Positions 8,805 through 16,980 of a DNA stretch of 64,000 nt are shown here, piece after piece. Under the pieces are notes generated by a model. That model saw only the letters and a list, made by a program, of their open reading frames with translations, had not been told where the DNA came from and did no database searches. This DNA comes from an uncultured Clostridia bacterium (lineage in GTDB: Bacteria > Bacillota > Clostridia > Christensenellales > Aristaeellaceae), in the NCBI GenBank assembly GCA_934647235.1, contig CAKUFG010000004.1:44189-108188 (forward strand). Reading direction: 5' to 3'. A program made the position numbers and the translations under genes. The stretch's first letter is position 1. Every line of letters starts with the position of its first letter.

Positions 8805-9677
8805 TCACCCTTTGACAGAGCCCAGCATGACGCCCTTCATGAAGTATTTCTGTACAAAGGGATAGATGCAAAGAATGGGGACGGTAGCCACGATGATGGT
8901 GCAGTACTTGATCAGCTCCTGCAGGTACTGCGCGTCCGCGTCGTCGGATATGCCGCCTGCCGCGTCGTTGATCAGGATCTCGCGCAGGATCATCTGCAGC
9001 GGCCACTTCTTGGAATCGCGCAGATAGATCATCGCCGGGAACCAGCTGTTCCACTGGCTTACCACGTAGAACAGGATGATGACAGCCATAGTGGCCTTGC
9101 TGACGGGAATGTAGATGCGATAAAGGATGACAAAGTCGTTTGCGCCGTCGATATAGGCCGATTCCCGCAAGGCTTCCGGCACGGCGGCAAAGGTGGTGCG
9201 CATCACGATCATGTTGTAGGTGCTCACCGCCGTGGGCAGGATGATGGCCCAGGCCGTGTTGTACATGCCGTAAGCGCTGATGGTGAGGAAGTTTGGCACC
9301 ATGCCGCCGCTGAAATACATGGTAAACACGAACAGGAAGATAATGGCCTTGCGGAAGGGATAGCCCTTGCAGGACAGGGCATACGCGCCCAGGGGGGTCA
9401 GCGTCATGCCCACAATCAGGCTGCCCGCCACGTACAGCAGCGTATTGCGATAGCCGATGAGGATGTTGGGGTTGTTCATGACCACCTGATAGCCGCGCAG
9501 CGAAAACCCGGTGGGGAAGAACAGCGCGCCCGAGTGGGTGAGCAGCTTCATCGGATCGCTGAAGGAAGCGGCCAGGCAATACAGCATGGGATACAGGCAC
9601 ACAAAGCCCACCAGCGTTACCGCCGCGTAAATGAATACCAGCAGGATGATCTCCCCCGGCGTTTTTCTTTCTACCAT
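8805..9677 (-). CDS. Carbohydrate ABC transporter permease (LplC/YcjP-like)
   Basis: 290 residues with six predicted membrane helices and the permease EAA loop (EALRESAYIDGANDFVILYR), which docks the ATPase. The N terminus (YPMLYCLAASFSDP) and C-terminal FVQKYFMKGVMLGSVKG are typical of the CUT1-type permease that pairs with LplB. It starts 13 bp after the partner permease, in the order sulfatase > LplB-like > LplC-like > binding protein. Confidence 0.93.
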   Translation of the reverse strand: MVERKTPGEIILLVFIYAAVTLVGFVCLYPMLYCLAASFSDPMKLLTHSGALFFPTGFSLRGYQVVMNNPNILIGYRNTLLYVAGSLIVGMTLTPLGAYALSCKGYPFRKAIIFLFVFTMYFSGGMVPNFLTISAYGMYNTAWAIILPTAVSTYNMIVMRTTFAAVPEALRESAYIDGANDFVILYRIYIPVSKATMAVIILFYVVSQWNSWFPAMIYLRDSKKWPLQMILREILINDAAGGISDDADAQYLQELIKYCTIIVATVPILCIYPFVQKYFMKGVMLGSVKG

Positions 9678-9690
9678 GCCTCTCCCCTCC

Positions 9691-10620
9691 TTACCACAGG
9701 CTGGTTTCGCTCAGGCGCGCGCTGATCTTATTGGCCGTAATCAGGAAGATCAGGTTGGCCACGGAGTTGAACACGCCCACGGCGCTGCCGTAGCTGTACT
9801 GCGTCTTTTCCAGGCCGTAGCGGTATACATAGGTGGAAATCAGATCGGCCTTTTCATACACGATGGGGCTGTACAGCAGAATGGTCTTTTCGTAGCCCTG
9901 GGTCATCAGGTTGCCGATACGCAGGATCAGCTGGATGATAATCACCGGCAGGATGGCAGGCAGGTTGACATGGATGATGCGGCGGATGCGCCCCGCGCCG
10001 TCGATGGCCGCGGCCTCATGCAGCGAAGCGTCCACACTGGACAGGGCGGACAGGTAAATGATGCTGTTCCAGCCGATGTTCTGCCAGATGTTGGATACCA
10101 CGTACACCGTGCGGTAATGATCCAGGCTGGACAGCAGATTGACTCTTGTCCCGCCGAAGAAGGCGATGATATCGTTGATCAGGCCCGTGGTCAGGCAGAA
10201 CTCGCGCAGCAGGCCGCACACCACCACCAGCGCCACAAAGTGCGGCATGTAGGATACGGTCTGGATGGTCTTTTTGTACCAGTTTTCCCGCATTTCGTTG
10301 ATCATCAGCGCCAGCAGGATGGGCGCGGGGAAGCCGAAGAGCAGCAGCAGCAGGTTCAGCGTCAGGGTGTTGCGGATGACGCGCCAGGCATAAATGCCCG
10401 TGAGAAACTTGCGGAAGTTCTTCAGCCCCACCCAGTCGCTGCCCAGGATGCCCTTGGCCGGCTTGTAGTTTTCAAAGGCGATAGCCAGGCCGCCCATGGG
10501 CACATAGTGGAACAGAATGTAGAAGATGATGACGGGCAGCAGCATCAGATAGATATTGCGGTAATGCCGCATGCGCCTGAGAAGGCCGGGCTTTTTCGCC
10601 GCAGCTGGCTGTATGCTCAT
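9691..10620 (-). CDS. Carbohydrate ABC transporter permease (LplB/YteP-like)
   Basis: 309 residues, six predicted helices, N-terminal LMLLPVIIFYILFHYVPMGG typical of the LplB/YteP group, and an EAA loop (EAAAIDGAGRIRRIIHVNLP). Its ATG overlaps the sulfatase stop (ATGA), coupling import to the sulfatase. It forms the transmembrane heterodimer with the next gene. Confidence 0.93.
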   Translation of the reverse strand: MSIQPAAAKKPGLLRRMRHYRNIYLMLLPVIIFYILFHYVPMGGLAIAFENYKPAKGILGSDWVGLKNFRKFLTGIYAWRVIRNTLTLNLLLLLFGFPAPILLALMINEMRENWYKKTIQTVSYMPHFVALVVVCGLLREFCLTTGLINDIIAFFGGTRVNLLSSLDHYRTVYVVSNIWQNIGWNSIIYLSALSSVDASLHEAAAIDGAGRIRRIIHVNLPAILPVIIIQLILRIGNLMTQGYEKTILLYSPIVYEKADLISTYVYRYGLEKTQYSYGSAVGVFNSVANLIFLITANKISARLSETSLW

Positions 10621-12116
10621 ATTTTCGTCTCCTTCTTCTTCTTGTATCGCGAGCTTTCCACCATGGTAAGGCCGGTGGAGTAATCCTTCTGCCGGTACTC
10701 GCCCGGCTCGTTTTCATACTGGCGGGTCCAGCCGTCCACCTCCCAATCGGCGGGCAGCTCGCGCCAGGGACGGCACTTCCACTGATAGCCGCGGAATGGA
10801 TCGCGCGTGCGGTTCATCCAGTCCAGAATGCGATCATGCAGCTGATTGCGTACCTGCGCGTAGGCAGGATCGTCAATCAGGTTATTCAGGTTCCAGGGAT
10901 CCTGCTGGATATCGTACAATTCGTCCTGATCGGTCATATGCAGGGCCAGCTTATAGCGGTCGGTCACGATGGCGCGCATGGGCTGATAGCCGCCGAAGCC
11001 GTCGTGATCGCGCTCATAGCGGTTAAACTCCACAAAGGCGCTGCCCTCCGCGTCCGATTCGCCGTTCTGAAGCCCAGGCAGCAGGGATTTGCCCGTAAAC
11101 GCGCCCGGCACCGGCAGGCCCATGTAATCCAGCACCGTGGCGGGCAGATCGGCATGGGATACCGTGTGATGGTACACCTCGCCCTGATGCAGGCCGGGGC
11201 CAGCGATAATCAGCGGCACGCGGGCGATTTCATCATACACCGCCGGGCCCTTATGGTTGAGCCCATGCGCGCCCACGCCTTCGCCGTGATCGGAGGTATA
11301 CAGGATCACCGCGTCGGGCAGCAGCGCGTGCACGCGCGCGATCACGCGGCCAATTTCATCATCGATAAAGGAGTTGCAGCCCCACAGCATGGGCGCGCGG
11401 TTGGGCGAGGCCTGGCTGGCCGCCGCCTGGGCCCACAGCTTCTGATACATGGGCTTGTTTTCCAGCGTATCCTGCTGCGCCGGGGTCAGCTCAGGCTCAT
11501 AATCCTGATACATCCGCGCGTATTCGGGCGGACACAGCGAGGGGCCGTGCGGCTCGTCAAAGGAAACAGTGAGGAAGAAGTCGTCCTCCTGATGGTTCTG
11601 GATATAGCGCAGCGCGCGGTCGGCCACGCGATGGCCAAAGGTAAAATCCGCCGTGATGCCATCGCCCTCAAAGCAGGTGACCGCCTTGCGGGAGCGCAGA
11701 CGATCCGCGTCGCTGTCCATCTCGTCCAGATAGCACTTCATATCGTACCAGTATTCGGGATCCCAGCCCTCGGGGCACACGCCGTTGCCGAAATAATCGC
11801 CGCCGTCCAGGTGCCACTTGCCAATGTAGGCGCAGCGCACGCCATGGCTGTTCAGGCGCTGGCCCAGGGTTTTCACATCCGCGCCCAGGGGCATGCAGTT
11901 GCCCCAGGAGCCGTTTTCGTGCGGGAACAGACCGGTAAACAAAAGCGAACGCGCCGGGCCGCAAACAGGCTGGGCCGAATAGGCATATTCATAGCGCACG
12001 CCCTGGGCGGCCAGCGCGTCCAGGTTGGGGGTGCGCATGGCGGGGTTTCCGTAGCAACCCAGCATATCATAGCGCGTGGTATCGGTCATAATCCAAACAA
12101 ATTGCTTCTTGCTCAT
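10617..12116 (-). CDS. Type I sulfatase (formylglycine-dependent)
   Basis: 499 residues of the alkaline phosphatase/sulfatase fold. The site for formylglycine formation is C52-G-P-A-R56 (CxPxR), so Cys is the residue to be oxidised. Metal-site motifs are present near the start (MTDTTRYDMLGCYG) and at YTSDHGEGVGAH, and GKWH provides the usual Lys/His. No signal peptide is visible, so it probably acts in the cytoplasm on sulfated sugars brought in by the coupled permeases. No sulfatase-maturing enzyme is encoded in the window. Substrate unknown; first gene of its operon. Confidence 0.93.
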   Translation of the reverse strand: MSKKQFVWIMTDTTRYDMLGCYGNPAMRTPNLDALAAQGVRYEYAYSAQPVCGPARSLLFTGLFPHENGSWGNCMPLGADVKTLGQRLNSHGVRCAYIGKWHLDGGDYFGNGVCPEGWDPEYWYDMKCYLDEMDSDADRLRSRKAVTCFEGDGITADFTFGHRVADRALRYIQNHQEDDFFLTVSFDEPHGPSLCPPEYARMYQDYEPELTPAQQDTLENKPMYQKLWAQAAASQASPNRAPMLWGCNSFIDDEIGRVIARVHALLPDAVILYTSDHGEGVGAHGLNHKGPAVYDEIARVPLIIAGPGLHQGEVYHHTVSHADLPATVLDYMGLPVPGAFTGKSLLPGLQNGESDAEGSAFVEFNRYERDHDGFGGYQPMRAIVTDRYKLALHMTDQDELYDIQQDPWNLNNLIDDPAYAQVRNQLHDRILDWMNRTRDPFRGYQWKCRPWRELPADWEVDGWTRQYENEPGEYRQKDYSTGLTMVESSRYKKKKETKI

Positions 12117-12144
12117 TAGAATTTATACGCTCCTTATAAATGTC

Positions 12145-12172
12145 AATATAGCAGAAAAAACAAATCTGTCAA
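12145..12172 (-). promoter_or_regulatory. Promoter of the sulfatase/ABC transporter operon
   Basis: Minus strand: TTGACA (12172-12167), 16-bp spacer, TATATT (12150-12145), then AAGGAGC about 12 bases before the sulfatase start. The 235-bp stretch 12117-12351 is the most AT-rich nearby sequence and is the likely binding region for the AraC-type regulator encoded immediately upstream. Confidence 0.75.
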
Positions 12173-12351
12173 GCCGGCGCAGATTCACCGTCCTGGCAGA
12201 TTATCAGGGAAATTTATGCATCGTGTTTGTATCAAACGTCCAAAAAATATTTATTTATATTGTATTTACCTTCTATAAAATTCGCCTTGTTTTTCCAGTT
12301 GTTCCATAAGTTAGCGTCGTAAAACAGCAGTATTGTGCAACTATTAAGCAG

Positions 12352-13224
12352 TTATGAATCATCCCCGGCGTCCTGATCGCGGTACTGCGTGGGCGTCATG
12401 CCCGTAGCCTTGCGGAACATCCGGCAAAAATACTGCGGGCTTTGAAAGCCGCACATAGCCGCCACCTCGCTTACGCCCAGCTTGCAGGTGCTCAAAAGCT
12501 CGCGCGCCATGTTCATGCGGATGTTGTTGAGGAACTTGAGCGGCGAGGTGTGATGGATCTCGGTGAACAAATGAATGTAACGCGAGGTACTCAGGTTAGC
12601 CTGCGCGGCCAGCTGCTCGTTTGTCCATTGCTGGCTGCAGTGCTGATACATCAGCGATACGCTCTCGTCGATGCGCTCATCGCGCCTGCGCAGCGCCACC
12701 TCGGTATGCTGGGTGCGCTTGCGCAGCATGTAATAGATCAGCTGCAGCGCCAGCGCCTTCACCATGCCCGCGTATTCGGCGTCCTTGCGCTGCATTTCCA
12801 CCGTAATGGCCTGAAAATAGCCGTCCAGATGCTTGCTTGCGCCCACATGCAGGATGGGCTGATCCTCGTCAAACACAGGCTCGGCCAGCGTGCGCATGGC
12901 GCTGCCCGTGCAGTGCAGCCAGCTGACCAGGCAGCGCTGCGCCGGATCATAGCGATATCCGTGCGCCACATGCGGGCGAATCAGCACCATATCCCCGGCG
13001 GAGGCCGTCATCTCGTTGCCGTTGATGGTAAAATGAACGCTGCCGCTCTGGATATACAGCAGCTGATAATCCAGCCGCCCGCCAGGACGATCCATCGCGT
13101 ATCCGGCCGGATCGCCCGCCTCCATGGTGCGGTAACCGCAGCTGACGGGCAGCAGGTACGCCGTGTAATCCTCGCAGCCGTTGATGGGCCGCGTATCGCT
13201 CATCCAGCCAAAAGCGCGGTTCAT
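12352..13224 (-). CDS. AraC-family transcriptional regulator with cupin sensor domain
   Basis: 290 residues: an N-terminal AraC-type cupin (about 20-150; GDMVLIRPHVAHGY is the typical loop) and a C-terminal double helix-turn-helix (about 190-285; LSTSRYIHLFTEIHHTSPLKF and VAAMCGFQSPQYFCRMFRK). Such proteins usually sense a sugar and activate a neighbouring catabolic operon; the sulfatase promoter begins 180 bp downstream in the same direction. Its ATG overlaps the NUDIX stop, so it is the last gene of the upstream operon. Confidence 0.92.
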   Translation of the reverse strand: MNRAFGWMSDTRPINGCEDYTAYLLPVSCGYRTMEAGDPAGYAMDRPGGRLDYQLLYIQSGSVHFTINGNEMTASAGDMVLIRPHVAHGYRYDPAQRCLVSWLHCTGSAMRTLAEPVFDEDQPILHVGASKHLDGYFQAITVEMQRKDAEYAGMVKALALQLIYYMLRKRTQHTEVALRRRDERIDESVSLMYQHCSQQWTNEQLAAQANLSTSRYIHLFTEIHHTSPLKFLNNIRMNMARELLSTCKLGVSEVAAMCGFQSPQYFCRMFRKATGMTPTQYRDQDAGDDS

Positions 13225-13700
13225 AGGTTCTCCTCCATCTGCGCGGCGTACAAGCGCCCCGGATTGGCCTGAATGCTGTCATAATGCGCGGGCGTCAGCA
13301 TGGCCGCCCCCTGCGCGGCGCGCGCAATCAGCCGCTTGGTCAGGTCGGGCACATCGGGGCTGGCCAGCGCCTCCGCCACAGGCAGCCACACCACCAGGTC
13401 GTTTTCATCCTGATCGGAGCGCGCGTCGCCCGCCGCATAATCCGCCGCGAAAACCACATACCAGTCCTTGGCGTTGAAGCGCACGCCCAGGATGCCCCGC
13501 GGCTCCACGCGCACGCCGGTTTCCTCATAGAATTCGCGGCGCAGCGCGTCCTCGGGGGCTTCGCCCATCTGCGCGTAACCGCCGGGGATAATCAACCGGC
13601 CCTTGCCCGCGCCATAGGTATGCCGCGCCAGCAGCACGCGCCCATCGCGCAGCACCACGCCGCCCACCGACTGGCACCAGTTGGTGTTGATCTCCGCCAT
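13221..13700 (-). CDS. NUDIX hydrolase
   Basis: 159 residues with a complete Nudix box (GYAQMGEAPEDALRREFYEETGV, matching Gx5Ex7REUxEExGU), which binds Mg2+ and cleaves nucleoside diphosphates linked to another group. The substrate is not predictable. Start MAEINTNW has AAGGAGG six bases upstream; a longer reading frame has no such site. It lies 11 bp after ybaK and overlaps AraC by four bases. Confidence 0.9.
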   Translation of the reverse strand: MAEINTNWCQSVGGVVLRDGRVLLARHTYGAGKGRLIIPGGYAQMGEAPEDALRREFYEETGVRVEPRGILGVRFNAKDWYVVFAADYAAGDARSDQDENDLVVWLPVAEALASPDVPDLTKRLIARAAQGAAMLTPAHYDSIQANPGRLYAAQMEENL

Positions 13701-13711
13701 TCTGCGCCTCC

Positions 13712-14188
13712 TTACTCGGTCAGATCGGCATATTTTGCCCCGATCACCGCGCACAGATCATCGGGCTGCAGCTCCACCTGCAGGCCACGCCGCCCCGCGC
13801 TGACGCAGATGGTATCAAACAGCTGCGCCGTCTCGTCAATGCAGGTAGGAAACAGCTTCTTCATGCCCAGCGGCGAGCAGCCGCCATGAATATAGCCCGT
13901 CAGGGGCAGCAGATCCTTTTGCGGCAGCATGGCGATGTTCTTTTCTCCCACGGCGTGAGCGGCCTTTTTCAGGCTCAGTGTGCAGTTGACCGGCACATCG
14001 AACACATAATACCGCCGCGACGCGCCCACTGTGACCAGCGTTTTGAACACGCGGTCAGGCTCTATGCCCGTCAGCGCGGCCACGGCCTCGCCGTCCACCG
14101 CGTCAGGATCATAGCTGTGCGTTTGATGCGCCACCCCCTGCGCGTCCAGCAATCGCAGGGCGTTGGTTTTCTCCTCGGTTTTCTTCAA
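13712..14188 (-). CDS. ybaK: Cys-tRNA(Pro)/Cys-tRNA deacylase
   Basis: 158 residues of the YbaK/EbsC family, which hydrolyses Cys mischarged on tRNA-Pro. Family features: N-terminal KKTEEKTNALRLLD, FKTLVT, the catalytic Lys region LSLKKAAHAVG, and the conserved GYIHGGCSPLGMKK. The start codon is TTG, overlapping the TGA of the upstream RDD gene (caTTGA). Its 5' end is duplicated at the start of that RDD gene. Confidence 0.92.
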   Translation of the reverse strand: MKKTEEKTNALRLLDAQGVAHQTHSYDPDAVDGEAVAALTGIEPDRVFKTLVTVGASRRYYVFDVPVNCTLSLKKAAHAVGEKNIAMLPQKDLLPLTGYIHGGCSPLGMKKLFPTCIDETAQLFDTICVSAGRRGLQVELQPDDLCAVIGAKYADLTE

Positions 14189-15348
14189 TGCGATTCGTCT
14201 CCAATCCCGATGCTCAGGGTAAAGTGCGCATGGTTTTCCGCACTGGCCGGCTTCAGGGTGAGCCCTGTGCCAGTCATCCCCTGATAGGTAACGTTATAGG
14301 CAATGCTCACGTCCCGATAATGATCTGTCTGCTCGCCTTCAGGACTGCGCCAGATTCGTGCAAACCGTCCGGCCTTCCACTGCCTGGCAATGCTCTCCGC
14401 CTTCACATAGCTTCCGCCACTGTTCGGCTGCGCGCGGACAATGCTCACCATGCCGTAGAACGCCTGGTTTTCAAAGCTGACCTCTGATACTGCGTGGTCA
14501 CAGTTGAAGTATTCGGCTTCCAGCTCCGCGCGCACAATGTACCCCTCTTCATCCAGGGCAAAGCGCCACTCCGGACGGTAAGCATGCTCGCCCTCGCGGT
14601 CAGTACCCTCCGAAGCGACGTCCTGCCAAGCGCCCGTTTCATCCAGCCGCCAGCTGCTTTTATCGCCATAATACCTGGCCAGCATGTTATAGTTGCGCGC
14701 AAACTGCGCCACCGTCAGCCTGCCCCGGCAGGGCGGCAGCCCTTCGGCAAAGAAGACCAGAATGCTCAGCGAATAAACAACGATCCAGGCCCCTATGAGC
14801 GCCCAGCAGCGCCAGCGCTTTTGATCACGTATCAGGCAAACCAGCCCATTGTCCTTATCCCAGGCGCAGGTTTCTCCCTGTATGCAGCAGCGGCGGCCGT
14901 TTCTCCACGCGCATACCCAGCGCAGGATCGGCGCGCCAAAGCCAAATCCACTCAAAAACCGCTTCCACGTGCGTGCAAGCGCCTGAGCATAGGTAGGGCG
15001 TTCGCCCGATTCCGTTTCAATATAGATGCCCATAATCGCCTTGCCCGGCGTGGCGCCAAAGCGATGCAGCAGCAAGGGCTCAAGCAAAAATTGCAGCAAT
15101 GCCGCCGCATAGGTAAACAGCAGCCACAATCCCCACTCGTCATATCTGGACAGATTGACGCGAAGCGCCAGGCTCAACACCACGCGCCATATCAGCATGC
15201 AAAGGTTGATATCCAAGAAGAAGGCAAACAGCCTGCGCCACGGCGTAAAGGCATAGCAGCGCTCTTCTGCCTGGCTGACAGCATGTTTTTGCCCCTGCGG
15301 CACATTCTGCGGGCGCATGTTGTTGGCTTTCTCCTCGTTTTTTCTCAA
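14185..15348 (-). CDS. RDD-family membrane protein
   Basis: 387 residues: an RDD-type membrane region (about 32-215; YAFTPWRRLFAFFLD, then LLHRFGATPGKAIMGIYIETESGERP) with about four helices, and a soluble C-terminal domain of about 170 residues. It is paralogous to the membrane and C-terminal parts of the MerR fusion encoded just upstream but lacks the MerR domain. The start is TTG overlapping the TGA of that gene; an ATG at codon 11 is an alternative. Codons 1-11 resemble the 5' end of ybaK, as if it were made by tandem duplication. Function unknown; RDD proteins are implicated in transport or envelope stress. Confidence 0.82.
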   Translation of the reverse strand: MRKNEEKANNMRPQNVPQGQKHAVSQAEERCYAFTPWRRLFAFFLDINLCMLIWRVVLSLALRVNLSRYDEWGLWLLFTYAAALLQFLLEPLLLHRFGATPGKAIMGIYIETESGERPTYAQALARTWKRFLSGFGFGAPILRWVCAWRNGRRCCIQGETCAWDKDNGLVCLIRDQKRWRCWALIGAWIVVYSLSILVFFAEGLPPCRGRLTVAQFARNYNMLARYYGDKSSWRLDETGAWQDVASEGTDREGEHAYRPEWRFALDEEGYIVRAELEAEYFNCDHAVSEVSFENQAFYGMVSIVRAQPNSGGSYVKAESIARQWKAGRFARIWRSPEGEQTDHYRDVSIAYNVTYQGMTGTGLTLKPASAENHAHFTLSIGIGDESH

Positions 15349-16805
15349 TGCGGTTCTTCTCCAATCCGGATGCTTAAGTGCATGCGCGCCTCATTTTCTG
15401 TTTCTACCGGAATCAGCGCCGTGCCGGCCGCAGCAAAGCCCTGATACGCGCAGTCATAAGCAATGCTGACCCCCTGATACGTCATGCGCACACTGCCCGT
15501 ATCCGACTGCTGCTTGAATGCCTGGGTAATACGCTGCGGCGCAAAGCTCCATGCATGCACGCCGGGCTGCGCGCAGACCAGGCTCAGCGTGCCCAGCAGC
15601 GTTTGATCCTCCAATGTACTGATCCACACCATGCCGTCGCAGTTGCGGTAATCCGCCCCCAATTCGGCACGCTGGATATATCCATCCGCATCCAGGGTGA
15701 ACTGCCAGTCCGGACGGCCGATCTCCTCGCCAATGCGGACGATGAACACATCCGCCGGGGTGATATCCTCCCACGCGCCCGTTTCATCCAGCCGCCAGTT
15801 GGTTTCATCGCCATAGAAATCAGCCAGCATATTATAGTTGCGCGCAAACTGCGGCACCGTCAGCCTGCCCCGGCAGGGCGGCAGCGCCGCCGCGCTGCTC
15901 AGCAGCACGCTTGCAGCCGCGAACCCTGCATAGGCTGCGGCCATGCTCCAGCCGCGCCAGGCTTTCCGATCATGGATCAGGCAGACCAGCTCGTTTTCGC
16001 TGTCCCAGGCGCAGGGCTCGCAATCCTGGCAGGGGCGATAGCCCTTCTGCCACATACGAACCAAGCCAAAAATGGGAATGTTCGCGCCAAGGCCATACCA
16101 GAATCGCTTCCATGTGCGCGCACGCGCCTGGGCGCAGGTGGGGCGTTCGCCCGATTCCGTTTCAATATAAATGCCCATAAGCGCCTTACCCGGCGTGGTG
16201 CCAAAGCGATGCAGCAGCCAGGGCTCGATCAGCAATTGCAGCATCAGCGCAAGATACGCATGCAGCAGTGAAAGCAGCCCGCTGCCTTTGGTAATGTTCA
16301 CATGAAAGCCCAGCGACAGCACAGCGTACAGCAGCAGCAGGCACAGATCATAATCCAGATTGAATGCCAGCAGTCTGCGCCACGGCGTAAAGGCATAGGG
16401 GCGCTGATCCGCCTGCCCGGCAGGATGATACAGCCGCTGCGCCTCAGGCTGCGGGTGAAGATACTTTTCTGCATCCAGGGTAGCATACTGCGCGCCGTCC
16501 TGCCGCATGCGCTGGCACAGCGCCTCCGCATCCCCGGCGCGGCCCTTGGCGTCGTTCCAGCGCCGCTCGCGCTCAGCCAGCACAGCTTCCAGCGTGCGCT
16601 CGCCCGATTGCAGCGCGCGGATGGTATCGATCGATATATCCAGCGACCGCAGCAGCCGCACGCGCCGCAGCGTTTCCACATCGACCGCCGAATAATCCCG
16701 ATAGCCGTTGGGCTGCCGCTGCGGGGTAAGCAGGCTCTTTTCCTCATAAAAGCGAATATTTGCGCGCGTCATGCCGGACTGCCGTTCTACTTCCTGTATC
16801 GTCAT
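15345..16805 (-). CDS. MerR-type regulator fused to an RDD membrane domain
   Basis: 486 residues. Residues about 1-70 are a MerR winged helix (TIQEVERQSGMTRANIRFYEEKSLL, then NGYRDYS), about 75-105 the usual coiled coil, and about 139-320 an RDD membrane domain (LLHRFGTTPGKALMGIYI), followed by a soluble domain shared with the next gene. This would place a DNA-binding domain directly on a membrane sensor. Start MTIQEVER has AGGAGG eight bases upstream. The promoter just upstream has a 19-bp spacer as in MerR-controlled promoters, suggesting autoregulation. First gene of a five-gene overlapping operon. Confidence 0.88.
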   Translation of the reverse strand: MTIQEVERQSGMTRANIRFYEEKSLLTPQRQPNGYRDYSAVDVETLRRVRLLRSLDISIDTIRALQSGERTLEAVLAERERRWNDAKGRAGDAEALCQRMRQDGAQYATLDAEKYLHPQPEAQRLYHPAGQADQRPYAFTPWRRLLAFNLDYDLCLLLLYAVLSLGFHVNITKGSGLLSLLHAYLALMLQLLIEPWLLHRFGTTPGKALMGIYIETESGERPTCAQARARTWKRFWYGLGANIPIFGLVRMWQKGYRPCQDCEPCAWDSENELVCLIHDRKAWRGWSMAAAYAGFAAASVLLSSAAALPPCRGRLTVPQFARNYNMLADFYGDETNWRLDETGAWEDITPADVFIVRIGEEIGRPDWQFTLDADGYIQRAELGADYRNCDGMVWISTLEDQTLLGTLSLVCAQPGVHAWSFAPQRITQAFKQQSDTGSVRMTYQGVSIAYDCAYQGFAAAGTALIPVETENEARMHLSIRIGEEPH

Positions 16806-16833
16806 GGCCCTATCCTCCTGTGGATTTTTGCCT

Positions 16834-16865
16834 ATCATAAGGCGTAAAGCGGCTTGACAGTCAAG
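16834..16865 (-). promoter_or_regulatory. MerR-type promoter with 19-bp spacer and palindrome
   Basis: Minus strand: TTGACT (16864-16859), 19-bp spacer, TATGAT (16839-16834). The -35 lies in the perfect palindrome CTTGACAGTCAAG (16853-16865). Overlong 19-20-bp spacers are the hallmark of promoters that MerR proteins untwist. The start of the MerR-RDD gene is 28 bp downstream. Confidence 0.72.
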
Positions 16866-16933
16866 CATTTTTCAGGCAAAAGGCGCTTTTTACAGCCTGA
16901 CACCAGCATTGTAACACATTTTCGGCCAAAAGC

Positions 16934-16969
16934 AAAATCCCCCGCCCGGCAAAGCCGGACGAGGGATTT
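16934..16969 (-). terminator. Terminator of the ribosomal operon, after rplQ
   Basis: Long stem from paired AAATCCC/GGGATTT and CCGGC/GCCGG segments with a short AAA loop, 11 bp after the rplQ stop, followed on the minus strand by TTTTGCTTTT. Confidence 0.82.
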
Positions 16970-16980
16970 GATTGTGCGGA

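Noticed and set aside
16298..16747. 149-codon minus-strand frame within the MerR-RDD gene as a separate regulator
   Set aside because: Different frame from the MerR fold, no conserved motif; the in-frame fusion has MerR and RDD signatures without a break.
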